The notes under the pieces: model-generated
Seen by the model: the letters and a program-made list of their open reading frames with translations, nothing else
Told to the model about the DNA's origin: nothing
Database searches by the model: none
Position numbers and translations under genes: made by a program
NCBI RefSeq assembly: GCF_014197535.1
Contig: NZ_JACIFV010000005.1
Span: 124,001-188,000 of the forward strand
From: Rhizobium aethiopicum
GTDB lineage: Bacteria > Pseudomonadota > Alphaproteobacteria > Rhizobiales > Rhizobiaceae
Direction of reading: 5' to 3'
Length of the DNA stretch: 64,000 bases
In this document: positions 28,457-36,011 of the stretch, one piece after another
Numbering within the stretch: position 1 is the stretch's first letter
Layout of the letters: each line of letters begins with the position of its first letter

Positions 28457-28702
28457 GTGTCCACCAAACCACTTACCAGCGAACCGGTCGAAGATTTCGT
28501 CTCCCGCCTTGAGGCGATGACGGACGACGAGTTGTTCGTGATCATGAATGATCTGGAAAAAGCGAGTGAGGCCGCCAAAGGCGGCGCAGCAGAGGAGATT
28601 CTTGCCCGTATCGCTTTGACTGAAAGCGAGATCGAACGGCGCTATCCCGGCCGGTTGCTCGCCCCGTATCGCGACTGGAAGCAAAGACAACCACTCCTGT
28701 AA
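28457..28702 (+). CDS. Small hypothetical protein
   Basis: An 81-residue acidic, helical protein starting MSTKPLTSEPVEDF. The GTG start at 28457 is supported by AAAGAGG 6 bases upstream and by the EcfG-type promoter at 28405. It has no signal peptide or membrane segment. A helical repeat of Glu/Ala (SEAAKGGAAEEILARIAL) covers the middle. No family recognised. It is followed 31 bases later by another small gene on the same strand, probably co-transcribed. Confidence 0.65.
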   Translation: MSTKPLTSEPVEDFVSRLEAMTDDELFVIMNDLEKASEAAKGGAAEEILARIALTESEIERRYPGRLLAPYRDWKQRQPLL

Positions 28703-28733
28703 GCACTCGGACATCATGTGAAAGGAAGCTTTA

Positions 28734-28997
28734 ATGAGCAGCTCTGAGACAACGACGGACCACAAGAAAATCCGCAAGTGGGCGGAGGAAAGAGCCGGCA
28801 GGCCGGCGGCTATCAGGACCCGCGGCAAGGGCGGCGTTCTCCGGATCGATTTCGGCGAAAAGGAAGAGGAATTCGACGAGATCGACTGGGACGAATTCTT
28901 CAAGATCTTCGACGAAAACAAACTCGCCTTTCTCTACCAGGACAAGACCAAGGACGGAAAGACGAGCCGCTTCAACAAATTCGTCGAGCGCGACTGA
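28734..28997 (+). CDS. Small conserved hypothetical protein
   Basis: An 87-residue acidic protein with a central run rich in Glu, Asp and Phe (about residues 40-65, EEFDEIDWDEFFKIFDE). It has a clear AAAGGAAG ribosome site. Homologues in rhizobia are often mislabelled as glucan branching enzymes, for which there is no domain support here. No signal peptide. It is likely in an operon with the previous small gene and so under the same stress promoter. Function unknown. Confidence 0.75.
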   Translation: MSSSETTTDHKKIRKWAEERAGRPAAIRTRGKGGVLRIDFGEKEEEFDEIDWDEFFKIFDENKLAFLYQDKTKDGKTSRFNKFVERD

Positions 28998-29048
28998 GCG
29001 CTCAACCTCATTGCCTTCTGCTCGCTGCCGTGATGACGGCGGCGTCCG

Positions 29049-29852
29049 CTATTTTGTGCCCGAACCGGGCTTTGCCACTTTCGAATGCTGATAGGCGAGC
29101 ACGCTTGCCGGCGTGACATTGGCAACCGCTGCCTGGAGCTTGTTCTTCCAACCGCTCACAACATCGCCTTCGCCGTCCATCATCGCGTCATAGCCGATGC
29201 GCGCGACCTCGCCGGCGTCGTCCTTCTTCGACTGACCGATCGCCGTATCCAGAAGGCCGGCGCGTTTGAAGAACTCGGTTTCCGTCGCTCCCGGCATGAG
29301 GCAGCTGACGGTGACGCCGGACTCCTTCAACTCCTCGCGCAAGGCGAAGGAGAAGCTGTTGATGAAGGCCTTGGTGGCATTATAGACGGCCTGGTAGGAG
29401 CCCGGCATGAATCCGGCGATCGAGCCTGTCAGCAGGATGCGACCCGCGCCGCGGCTACGCATCTGGTTGCCGATCTGATGGATCAGATAGATCGTTCCGG
29501 TGATGTTGGTATCGACGACTTTGCGCGCCTCGTTGAAATTCTGATCGAGGAAACCTTCGCCAATGCCGCGGCCGGCATTGGCCATCAAGAGATCGACCGA
29601 ACGGCCGCTGGCGGTGATGCGCTCGGTCAGCCGGTCGACGCCTTCAAGCGTCGAAAGGTCGGCCTCGACAGCATCGACCGACGTGCCGAACGCCTTGAGA
29701 TCTGCGGCTGCGTGGCTGATCCGCTCCTCGTCGGCGACAACGATGAGATCATACCCGTCACGGGCCGCACACTTCGCCAGTTCGTATCCGATGCCGGTGG
29801 AGGCGCCGGTGACGACGGCCAGGCCTTTGCCTGGTTCATCAGGAGCCATCAT
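29049..29852 (-). CDS. Short-chain dehydrogenase/reductase
   Basis: A 267-residue classical SDR. The cofactor motif is TGASTGIG (about residues 16-23), the NAG motif is MANAGRG near 95, and the catalytic residues are Ser in LTGSIAG and the YNATK tetrad (Y and K near 161-165). The N-terminus has AAGGAGA upstream; two consecutive ATGs exist and the first (29852) is used. It follows the zinc alcohol dehydrogenase by 8 bases, so the two share a transcript and the EcfG-type promoter at 31120. Substrate unknown. Confidence 0.87.
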   Translation of the reverse strand: MMAPDEPGKGLAVVTGASTGIGYELAKCAARDGYDLIVVADEERISHAAADLKAFGTSVDAVEADLSTLEGVDRLTERITASGRSVDLLMANAGRGIGEGFLDQNFNEARKVVDTNITGTIYLIHQIGNQMRSRGAGRILLTGSIAGFMPGSYQAVYNATKAFINSFSFALREELKESGVTVSCLMPGATETEFFKRAGLLDTAIGQSKKDDAGEVARIGYDAMMDGEGDVVSGWKNKLQAAVANVTPASVLAYQHSKVAKPGSGTK

Positions 29853-29860
29853 GTTTCTCC

Positions 29861-31030
29861 TTAAGGTTTGAGAACGACCTTGATGCATCCGTCCTGCTTG
29901 TCGCGGAACGTCTTGTAGAGGGTCGGACCGTCTTCCAGCGTGCCGCGATGGGTGATGACGAAGGACGGGTCGATGTCGCCCTTTTCAATACGCTCCATCA
30001 GGATCGGCAGATAACGCTGGACCGGCGTCTGCGCCATCTTGAAGGTCAGGCCCCGATTGATTGCCGAACCCATCGGGATCTTGTCGAGAAAACCGCCATA
30101 GACGCCGACGATAGAGACCGTGCCGAAGTTGCGGCAGCATTGGATTGCCTGACGCAGCACATGCGGGCGGTCGGTTCCCATGAACATGGCGACCTTGATG
30201 CGATCGAGGCGCGAATCCCAGCTGGCAGCCGCCTCGGCTTCGGTTCCCACCGCGTCGATGCAGGCATCCGCACCGCGGCCATCGGTCAATTCCATGATCT
30301 GGTCGTAGACGTCCTTGTCCATGAAATCGAGGGTGACGGCGCCGGCCGCTTCAGCAAGCGCCATCCGCTCGGGCACTGCATCGATGGCGATCACCCGTTG
30401 GGCGCCAAGCAGGAAGGCCGAGCGTATTGCCATCTGGCCGACCGGGCCGCAGCCCCAGATCGCGATCGTATCGCCGGGCTGGATGTTGCAGAAATCGGCT
30501 GCCATATAACCGGTCGGGAAAATATCGGAAAGGAAGAGCACCTGCTCGTCGGAAAGCCCTGCCGGCACTTTGACCGGCCCGATATTGGCATAGGGCACGC
30601 GCAGATATTCCGCCTGTCCGCCGGCATAGCCGCCGAGCAGATGCGAGTAGCCGAACAGGCCCGCCGGCGAATTGCCCCAGAGTTTCGTAACCTTGGCTCG
30701 ATCGGGATTGGAGCGCTCGCAGCCGGAATAGAAGCCGCGCTTGCAGAAGAAACATTCGCCGCAGGAAATGGTAAAGGGCACGACGACGCGGTCGCCGACC
30801 TTCAGCTTGGCATTGTCCTTTCCGACTTCCACCACTTCGCCCACCGTCTCATGACCCATGACGTCGCCGCTGTGCATCTCCGGCATGACGCCGTCGTAGA
30901 GATGCAGATCCGATCCGCAGATCGCACAGGCCGTGACCTTGATGATGGCATCGCGCCCGTCCTGGATCTGAGGATCGGGAACGCTGTCACAGCGGATGTC
31001 GTGCTTGCCGTGCCACGTCAGAGCTCTCAC
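29861..31030 (-). CDS. Zinc-dependent alcohol dehydrogenase (formaldehyde-dehydrogenase-like)
   Basis: A 389-residue medium-chain dehydrogenase. Catalytic zinc ligands are Cys38 (AICGSDLH), His60 and Glu61 (GHE); structural zinc Cys are C90, C93, C96 and C104. The Rossmann motif is WGCGPVGQM near 185. Length and sequence resemble the glutathione-independent formaldehyde-dehydrogenase group with a long insertion. GTG at 31030 is chosen, with AGAGGA 8 bases upstream; the frame opens further, to a TTG at 31102, without a ribosome site. It is first in an operon with the SDR, reading from a stress-type promoter. Confidence 0.85.
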   Translation of the reverse strand: MRALTWHGKHDIRCDSVPDPQIQDGRDAIIKVTACAICGSDLHLYDGVMPEMHSGDVMGHETVGEVVEVGKDNAKLKVGDRVVVPFTISCGECFFCKRGFYSGCERSNPDRAKVTKLWGNSPAGLFGYSHLLGGYAGGQAEYLRVPYANIGPVKVPAGLSDEQVLFLSDIFPTGYMAADFCNIQPGDTIAIWGCGPVGQMAIRSAFLLGAQRVIAIDAVPERMALAEAAGAVTLDFMDKDVYDQIMELTDGRGADACIDAVGTEAEAAASWDSRLDRIKVAMFMGTDRPHVLRQAIQCCRNFGTVSIVGVYGGFLDKIPMGSAINRGLTFKMAQTPVQRYLPILMERIEKGDIDPSFVITHRGTLEDGPTLYKTFRDKQDGCIKVVLKP

Positions 31031-31119
31031 GGGTGGTTCCTCTCGCCCGATGCGCAGATTCAAGGTGTTAGCGCGCCGTTGAGCGTCCGAAAGGACGCGC
31101 AACGCTCTAATGGCGCTTC

Positions 31120-31144
31120 AACCTCAGCTTCGGAGAAATGTTCC
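31120..31144 (-). promoter_or_regulatory. EcfG-type promoter for the zinc dehydrogenase-SDR operon
   Basis: GGAAC (31144-31140), 17 bases, GTT (31122-31120) on the minus strand, about 90 bases before the GTG start. It stands back to back with the plus-strand site at 31192. Confidence 0.65.
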
Positions 31145-31191
31145 CGGCAATGCAGGGCTTTCATGGTGACGGGTTCATGGGTCGCTTCAGG

Positions 31192-31216
31192 GGAACCAGG
31201 GGCTACGCAGTGAGTT
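31192..31216 (+). promoter_or_regulatory. EcfG-type promoter for the 68-residue protein
   Basis: GGAAC (31192-31196), 17 bases, GTT (31214-31216). The ATG at 31254 is 37 bases downstream. Confidence 0.65.
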
Positions 31217-31253
31217 CACTCCGGAAGGGTCGCAACGTTTCAAGGAGAAAATC

Positions 31254-31460
31254 ATGACCTCCCCCAAACATGCCAAGACCACCAAGCCTAGCGATATCGA
31301 CCTTTCGGACGACCTGGGCATCAGCCGTTCGCGTGGCATCGTCTCGCCGCCGGACGACGAAATGATGCAGGCCGAAAACACCGTCGAAGGCGATACAGCC
31401 AACGATACGACGCCGCAGGGCGGTGTGGATCCACGCCATCGTGGACGCACCAACAAATAG
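31254..31460 (+). CDS. Small hydrophilic hypothetical protein
   Basis: A 68-residue, probably disordered protein rich in Asp, Thr and Pro, ending RHRGRTNK. The ATG follows AAGGAGAAAATC, a strong ribosome site. No domain is recognised. A single-gene unit: it has its own stress-type promoter, and the next gene is convergent. Its character (hydrophilic, low complexity) resembles other small stress proteins, but no function can be assigned. Confidence 0.7.
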   Translation: MTSPKHAKTTKPSDIDLSDDLGISRSRGIVSPPDDEMMQAENTVEGDTANDTTPQGGVDPRHRGRTNK

Positions 31461-31478
31461 TCGTGGCGCTCGGCCCGG

Positions 31479-32201
31479 TCAGAGATCAAGCAACGCGTAA
31501 GTCTTGCCGGTGGGTTTCTCGATATGGGCCGCGACATTGTAGACGGGGGCGCCGCCCGGCGTGCGGCCCTCATAGGATCCGCGGTGGGCATGACCGTGTA
31601 CGACCGCATTGACGCGGAATCGGTCGATCGTTTCGGCCAGCCGTGAAGAGCCGAGAAACGGATAGATTTCCAGGGGCTCGCCGACCACTGTTTCGGCAAT
31701 CGGCGCGTAGTGCAGGATAACAAGGGAACGATCGGAGCGGACCTGGCGCATCGCGTTTTCCAAGCGCATCGATTCCTCGACGCTTTCGGCGACCATCGCC
31801 TTGATCGCCGCCTCGCCGAACGAGCCGAGCATGTGCCGCCCGAAACCGCCGGCAAAGCCCTTGACGCCGACGAAACCGACGCCGGCGACTTCGGCCGCCT
31901 GGCCGTTGAGCAGTTTCACGCCGGCATCGGTCAGGACCCGGCAGACGTCATCGACCTGGCCGCTCTCGTGATCATGGTTGCCGAGGACGGCGACGGTCGG
32001 CACCGTGCAATGGCGCAGATCGCTCGCAAGCAGCTCGGCCTCCTTGGGCTTGCCGAGATCGGTGAGGTCGCCGGCGATGACGAGAACGTCGGCCACGGAG
32101 GAGATCTCCGCGAACAGATCCTTGTAGGACTTCGCACCATCTTCGGTCATATGAAGATCGGCAACCGCCGCAATTCTCACGCTCTTTCGCTGATCATCCA
32201 T
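31479..32201 (-). CDS. Calcineurin-like metallophosphoesterase
   Basis: A 240-residue phosphoesterase with all metal-site motifs in order: DLH (D15, H17), GDLTD (44-48), GNHDHE (74-79), a His in VILHYAP, and GHAHRG near the C-terminus. Small stand-alone members hydrolyse phosphodiesters or cyclic nucleotides, and the substrate is not predictable. Its start lies 9 bases after the nucleotidyltransferase stop, so both are probably made from one message. Confidence 0.88.
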   Translation of the reverse strand: MDDQRKSVRIAAVADLHMTEDGAKSYKDLFAEISSVADVLVIAGDLTDLGKPKEAELLASDLRHCTVPTVAVLGNHDHESGQVDDVCRVLTDAGVKLLNGQAAEVAGVGFVGVKGFAGGFGRHMLGSFGEAAIKAMVAESVEESMRLENAMRQVRSDRSLVILHYAPIAETVVGEPLEIYPFLGSSRLAETIDRFRVNAVVHGHAHRGSYEGRTPGGAPVYNVAAHIEKPTGKTYALLDL

Positions 32202-32210
32202 CAGGTTCTC

Positions 32211-33017
32211 CTAATCTCCTCGCAGTTCACCTTCGCCGCCGACATCGGCAAAACCCCACTCCCTCACGTCGATTTCGAAATCCACGCGGGAATACATGCG
32301 GCCGCGGCATATTTTCATTTGCGGCAGCGGCAGCTCCTGCTGCGCCTTGAGCCGGTCCAGCAGCTCTTCCAGCAGCCACTGCGGAATCTTGTCTCGCTCG
32401 GTCGGGTAGATCCACCTGAAATTGAGGAGATGGATGAGAAGGACTTCCCAGTGGACTTCCAGATAAGCCAGCAATTTGCGCCAATCGATGGAATCATGTG
32501 CCTTCAAGATGACGTGCGCAATATCGGCGCCGTCATAACGGTGGCGCAACTGGACAAAGCACTTCGACCAGACCAGTTCGGTCGGGCTGACGATCCTGAC
32601 CGTGTGGCCGCACATCTTGACCCTGCGCGCATCCTCGAACCAGTCGTCGCCGACCGGCATCGTTCCGTTGGAGGAGGCAAAGATGACGTCGAAGAAATGG
32701 TTGCCCTTGAAGACCTTTCCGAGCCAGCGCTCGTCTTCGACTTCGACCGTGTAACCCTTTGCCTTGAAGTGGCCGAGGATGCGCGCGTAGTCGCCCGCTT
32801 TGCAAAATATGTCGAAGTCCTTCGTCTGGCGCGAAATGCCCGTATAGGCGCAGACAGCATAGGTGCCGGCGACTAGAAACGGGATCTGCGATCCGACCAG
32901 TTCTCGCACGGCCTGGGTCACGAACGGCTCGGCGTCTGGATCGATGAGTTCCGGAACCGCCTTCACTTTCATGAGCGTATTGTTGCTTTTGTCTCTTTCG
33001 GCACTTCGAGCGGTCAT
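32211..33017 (-). CDS. Nucleotidyltransferase-like protein
   Basis: A 268-residue protein with a nucleotidyltransferase-type core: helix then FLVAGTYAVCAYTGISRQTKDFDIF, in which the Gly and the DFD acidic pair correspond to the GS...DxD region. It resembles uncharacterised nucleotidyl-transferase proteins of rhizobia. Two in-frame ATGs (33032 and 33017) are possible; 33017 is preferred because the promoter's -10 ends 29 bases upstream of it. Coupled with the downstream phosphoesterase, it may form a synthesis/hydrolysis pair for a nucleotide-modified product, which is speculation. Confidence 0.7.
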   Translation of the reverse strand: MTARSAERDKSNNTLMKVKAVPELIDPDAEPFVTQAVRELVGSQIPFLVAGTYAVCAYTGISRQTKDFDIFCKAGDYARILGHFKAKGYTVEVEDERWLGKVFKGNHFFDVIFASSNGTMPVGDDWFEDARRVKMCGHTVRIVSPTELVWSKCFVQLRHRYDGADIAHVILKAHDSIDWRKLLAYLEVHWEVLLIHLLNFRWIYPTERDKIPQWLLEELLDRLKAQQELPLPQMKICRGRMYSRVDFEIDVREWGFADVGGEGELRGD

Positions 33018-33045
33018 CGTCGATCCCAGCATTGATACGAAAAGC

Positions 33046-33070
33046 AACACCTGGATGGCTTCTATGTTCC
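33046..33070 (-). promoter_or_regulatory. EcfG-type promoter for the nucleotidyltransferase-phosphoesterase operon
   Basis: GGAAC (33070-33066), 17 bases, GTT (33048-33046) on the minus strand. It faces away from the plus-strand site at 33137. Confidence 0.65.
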
Positions 33071-33136
33071 GCCGCGCCCGTCCGGGCGATGAAGCTGCGG
33101 TAATGACAGGGGCCGACGAAAGCTCTCGAATCATCC

Positions 33137-33161
33137 GGAACTTCGCTACCGGCGCGTCGTT
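33137..33161 (+). promoter_or_regulatory. EcfG-type promoter for the small membrane protein operon
   Basis: GGAAC (33137-33141), 16 bases, CGTTT from 33158: a full match including the preferred C before GTT. The ATG at 33215 follows 53 bases later. Confidence 0.75.
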
Positions 33162-33214
33162 TGGACCATAACAAGCATCGCAGAAACGTTCCCGAGATCT
33201 GAACGGAGGATGTC

Positions 33215-33436
33215 ATGGACAAGCGAGCGAAAATATCTACCGGCACCAACGACAGGCCCAGAAACGAGACCATTGCTGAAAGCGGCCCCGGCATTCCCGA
33301 CGATAGCGGCCGGATGGTTGAGGTGCCGGATGTGGAAGCAAGGCGTATGAAAGCATCGCTGCTGCGCGATCGGCTCGACGAACTCAAGGAGAAGCTCGAT
33401 GAAGAGACCGAGCTTCCGCAAAGGGGTTCGCCATGA
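33215..33436 (+). CDS. Small hydrophilic hypothetical protein
   Basis: A 73-residue charged protein. The second half (about residues 40-68, ARRMKASLLRDRLDELKEKLDEE) is predicted to be a single amphipathic helix. GGAGGA lies 4 bases before the ATG. It overlaps the next start by four bases and heads a three-gene unit of small proteins. No family recognised. Confidence 0.7.
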   Translation: MDKRAKISTGTNDRPRNETIAESGPGIPDDSGRMVEVPDVEARRMKASLLRDRLDELKEKLDEETELPQRGSP

Positions 33437-33630
33437 GCGAGGTGAGGAAAGGCGGCCTCAACCCTTCAGGAATGAGCCACGATAACTCCAAACCGCCGCG
33501 GCGCATGATGATATTCGTCGTCACCATATTCCTGATCGCCTGCCTTGTCGCACTCGCATTCACATGGATGAGGCATCCCGGCGAACCGGACAAGACATCA
33601 CCTGCGGCGACGACGGAGCAGACACGATGA
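33433..33630 (+). CDS. Small single-pass membrane protein
   Basis: A 65-residue protein with one membrane segment (about residues 26-45, MIFVVTIFLIACLVALAFTW), a basic N-terminal side and a short hydrophilic tail. Its start overlaps the previous stop (ATGA) and its stop overlaps the following start (ATGA). No family known. Probably an inner-membrane stress-related small protein. Confidence 0.65.
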   Translation: MSEVRKGGLNPSGMSHDNSKPPRRMMIFVVTIFLIACLVALAFTWMRHPGEPDKTSPAATTEQTR

Positions 33631-33797
33631 GCGAGGGGGATAGAGATCCTGTTCAGCGGCCGTCGTCCTCTTCCGTAGGCAAGCGCACCAGGCTCAATGC
33701 CGGCAGAATAGCCCTGATCCTGGTCGGGACGGTCGCCGTTGTCGCATTCACCCTTTATGCGACAATTGTTCTCTACGGGCTCATCAAGGGCTCCTGA
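33627..33797 (+). CDS. Small single-pass membrane protein
   Basis: A 56-residue protein with a hydrophobic segment (about residues 28-52, IALILVGTVAVVAFTLYATIVL) preceded by a basic stretch (GKRTRLNAGR). ATG at 33627 overlaps the preceding stop; a start at 33564 is in frame but would overlap the previous gene. Third gene of the small-protein unit. Function unknown. Confidence 0.65.
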   Translation: MSEGDRDPVQRPSSSSVGKRTRLNAGRIALILVGTVAVVAFTLYATIVLYGLIKGS

Positions 33798-33801
33798 TCG
33801 A

Positions 33802-34827
33802 TCACATGCCGGCGCCATAGATGCCGTCGATCGCTTCCGCGACCGCGATGAAATTCTCGGACGCGGGATCGTAGCGCTGGCCTCCGGCGAGCTTTCTTGC
33901 CCAATCTACGGCAGCCCGTCCGCCCCAGTCGTCGGGAGGGATGGCCAGAGTTTCTCTCGAAGTGCCGGACATCCTGACGGCCGTAAAATCGTAGAATGAG
34001 CCATCGACATTCCTGAAGGAGGCGCCTCCCTCGGTTCCGAAGAAATCGGCGCCGATCTCGGCGTCACAGCCGGCGTTGAGGCGCCAGGAGCATGTCAGTC
34101 GGATGATTTCGCCGCCGGCAAGCGTCAGCGTTGCGGCCGCAAAATCCTCGACCTGACCTTTGTTTTCAAGCCGTTTCCCGCCCGCTCTCAAGCCGCTCGT
34201 GACGTTGGTGACGGAAGGAAAATCGAGGCACCATAAGGCCAGATCGACGAGGTGGACCCCGAGATCGATGACACAGCCGCCGCCGGACTGGTGCTTGTCA
34301 TAGAACCAGGGCTTGTCAGGGCCAAAGGCGTTATGAAAGGTCAGATCGGCGGCAAAGATCTTTCCAAGAGCATTCGAACGGATGAGCTGCCGGATCTGCT
34401 GCATGCCTTGCGTGTGTCGATAGGAAAGATCGACGCCAAGCAGCCTGTCGGCGGTTCTGGAAGCATCGACAACAGCCCCGACCTCGGATGCCGTTCGGCC
34501 AAGCGGCTTCTGGCAGAAGACGGCAAAGCCTGCCCCGAGGGCGCGGATGGACTGTTCGGCATGTGCGGCGCTCGGCGTCGCAATGACGATTCCGTCGAGC
34601 TCCAGGTCAAGCAACGCGTCCAGATCGGAAACGATCATGGCATCGGGGGCCAGTGCCGCGGCCTCCCGCGCCATGTCTGCGGAAGGATCGGCGATAGCGA
34701 CGGCTTTGGCCACGCCGCTCTCGAGGATCGCTTTCATTCGATGCCGGCCGATCCACCCTACGCCGAGAAAGCCGAGCTTCAGCCGTTTGGCGGTCGCCGC
34801 ATTACCCTCGGAAATCAACACATTCAT
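33802..34827 (-). CDS. Gfo/Idh/MocA-family sugar oxidoreductase
   Basis: A 341-residue NAD(P)-dependent oxidoreductase. The N-terminal Rossmann motif is GVGWIGRHRM (about residues 22-31), and the catalytic-site Lys is in CQKPLG near 115, the EKP equivalent of the family; the C-terminal half is the mixed-sheet substrate domain. It would oxidise or reduce a sugar or cyclitol hydroxyl. Its start overlaps the stop of the zinc dehydrogenase (ATGA), so the two form a unit diverging from the glycan cluster; it probably supplies a modified sugar. Confidence 0.83.
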   Translation of the reverse strand: MNVLISEGNAATAKRLKLGFLGVGWIGRHRMKAILESGVAKAVAIADPSADMAREAAALAPDAMIVSDLDALLDLELDGIVIATPSAAHAEQSIRALGAGFAVFCQKPLGRTASEVGAVVDASRTADRLLGVDLSYRHTQGMQQIRQLIRSNALGKIFAADLTFHNAFGPDKPWFYDKHQSGGGCVIDLGVHLVDLALWCLDFPSVTNVTSGLRAGGKRLENKGQVEDFAAATLTLAGGEIIRLTCSWRLNAGCDAEIGADFFGTEGGASFRNVDGSFYDFTAVRMSGTSRETLAIPPDDWGGRAAVDWARKLAGGQRYDPASENFIAVAEAIDGIYGAGM

Positions 34828-35813
34828 GAATATTGCACCAAAGCCTTGAGAAAACCGTCCGGCCGGTCGCGCGTCGTGTTGAGGGCGTCGTCCAGCCTCT
34901 CCAGCGGATAGATATGCGTGTAGAGCGGCTGCGGATCGATGCGGCCCTGGCGCACGGCTTCTATGGCGTCGCGAATGCCTTTGATATAGACGGCCGGCTC
35001 GCGCTCATGAGCGTTGATGACGTCGAGCCCGCGCCAGTTCCAAAGCTGCATGTTGATTTGACGAGGCCCGTCCTGGTGATAACCGGCGATGATCAGTCGC
35101 CCCCGTTCCTTCGTAAGCTCGCCCGCCAGGTCGAGCGGCCATTGTTTGCCGACGGCTTCGATGACGCAGTCGCAGAATTTTCCGCCCGTAAGTGCTTTGA
35201 CGCGCTCGATGATGCGCCAATGATCGTCCATCGGAATGGTCTCGGCCGCTCCCATCTCTCTCGCCACCTCAAGGGAATAGGGCCGGCGCGAGATGGCGAT
35301 CACCCTTGCGCCGGCTGCCGCGGCAAGGCGGGTGAGGAGGGCGCCCAAGAATCCGATGCCGATGATGGCGACGGTGTGGCCGCGCTCGATGTTGCTGCGG
35401 CCGAAGATGTTCATGGCGCAGCCGAGCGGTTCGCCCGGAAAGGGCTTGCCATCCAATTCTTTCGGCAGTGATGCGACCATGGAGGCTTCGGCAATGTCGT
35501 GCGTGGCGTAGGCATGATAGGAAAGAGCAGCAACCCGCTCTCCGATCTGAATCCCCGTGACATCGGCGCCAATGGCGTCGACAATACCCCAGCCCTCGTG
35601 GCCTAGCCCACCTGCCTCGGTGGGGAACGTCATCCAGTCCGGTCCGGCCCAGGGCGTGAGGTTCGAGGCGCAGACGCCGCATCCTTCCAGTTTAACCCTG
35701 ACCTGGCCCGGACCAGGTTCGGGCAGGGGGCGGGTCTCCACCGAGATATGTCCGGGGCCGGTGACGATGGCAGCCCGCATGAGCCCGGCCTTCTGTGTCG
35801 CCGCAATGTCCAT
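34824..35813 (-). CDS. Zinc-type medium-chain dehydrogenase, sugar-linked
   Basis: A 329-residue MDR protein with an N-terminal catalytic domain (CGVCASNLTPWAG near residue 45, GHEGWG near 72) and a nucleotide-binding domain with IGIGFLGALL near 150. The structural-zinc Cys cluster of alcohol dehydrogenases is absent, as in bacterial sugar-dehydrogenase-like relatives. The ATG at 35813 has GGAGGA 7 bases upstream. First gene of a two-gene unit reading away from the glycan cluster, with the EcfG-type site at 35841 just upstream. Confidence 0.82.
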   Translation of the reverse strand: MDIAATQKAGLMRAAIVTGPGHISVETRPLPEPGPGQVRVKLEGCGVCASNLTPWAGPDWMTFPTEAGGLGHEGWGIVDAIGADVTGIQIGERVAALSYHAYATHDIAEASMVASLPKELDGKPFPGEPLGCAMNIFGRSNIERGHTVAIIGIGFLGALLTRLAAAAGARVIAISRRPYSLEVAREMGAAETIPMDDHWRIIERVKALTGGKFCDCVIEAVGKQWPLDLAGELTKERGRLIIAGYHQDGPRQINMQLWNWRGLDVINAHEREPAVYIKGIRDAIEAVRQGRIDPQPLYTHIYPLERLDDALNTTRDRPDGFLKALVQYS

Positions 35814-35840
35814 GAGATGTCCTCCATGTGGCACCCCTAG

Positions 35841-35865
35841 AACAATAGGCCTCCTGAAGAGTTCC
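35841..35865 (-). promoter_or_regulatory. EcfG-type promoter for the dehydrogenase pair
   Basis: GGAAC (35865-35861), 17 bases, GTT (35843-35841), minus strand; the ATG at 35813 is 27 bases further. Confidence 0.65.
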
Positions 35866-35902
35866 GGTAGAGCTCAAAGAAGTCATTGATGATGAAGTCA
35901 AT

Positions 35903-35942
35903 AAAGATGTCATTGAAGCAGGAAAGATGTCATTGAAGCAGG
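35903..35942. repeat. Tandem duplication of a 20-base unit
   Basis: AAAGATGTCATTGAAGCAGG occurs twice head to tail (35903-35922 and 35923-35942). The last GG of the second copy forms the start of the GGAAC -35 box of the glycan operon promoter. Confidence 0.9.
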
Positions 35943-35965
35943 AACTTTTCCATCCGCGTTCGGTT
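35941..35965 (+). promoter_or_regulatory. EcfG-type promoter for the glycan operon
   Basis: GGAAC (35941-35945), 17 bases, GTT (35963-35965). The first epimerase gene starts 46 bases downstream. Together with 35841 it forms a divergent stress promoter pair. Confidence 0.65.
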
Positions 35966-36011
35966 CGGCGCCTATCTCCGAAGCAAATTATTCAACCGGA
36001 CGGATCTCATA

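Noticed and set aside
35903-35942. Tandem repeat considered as a CRISPR-like array
   Set aside because: Only two copies, directly adjacent, with no spacer and no cas genes.
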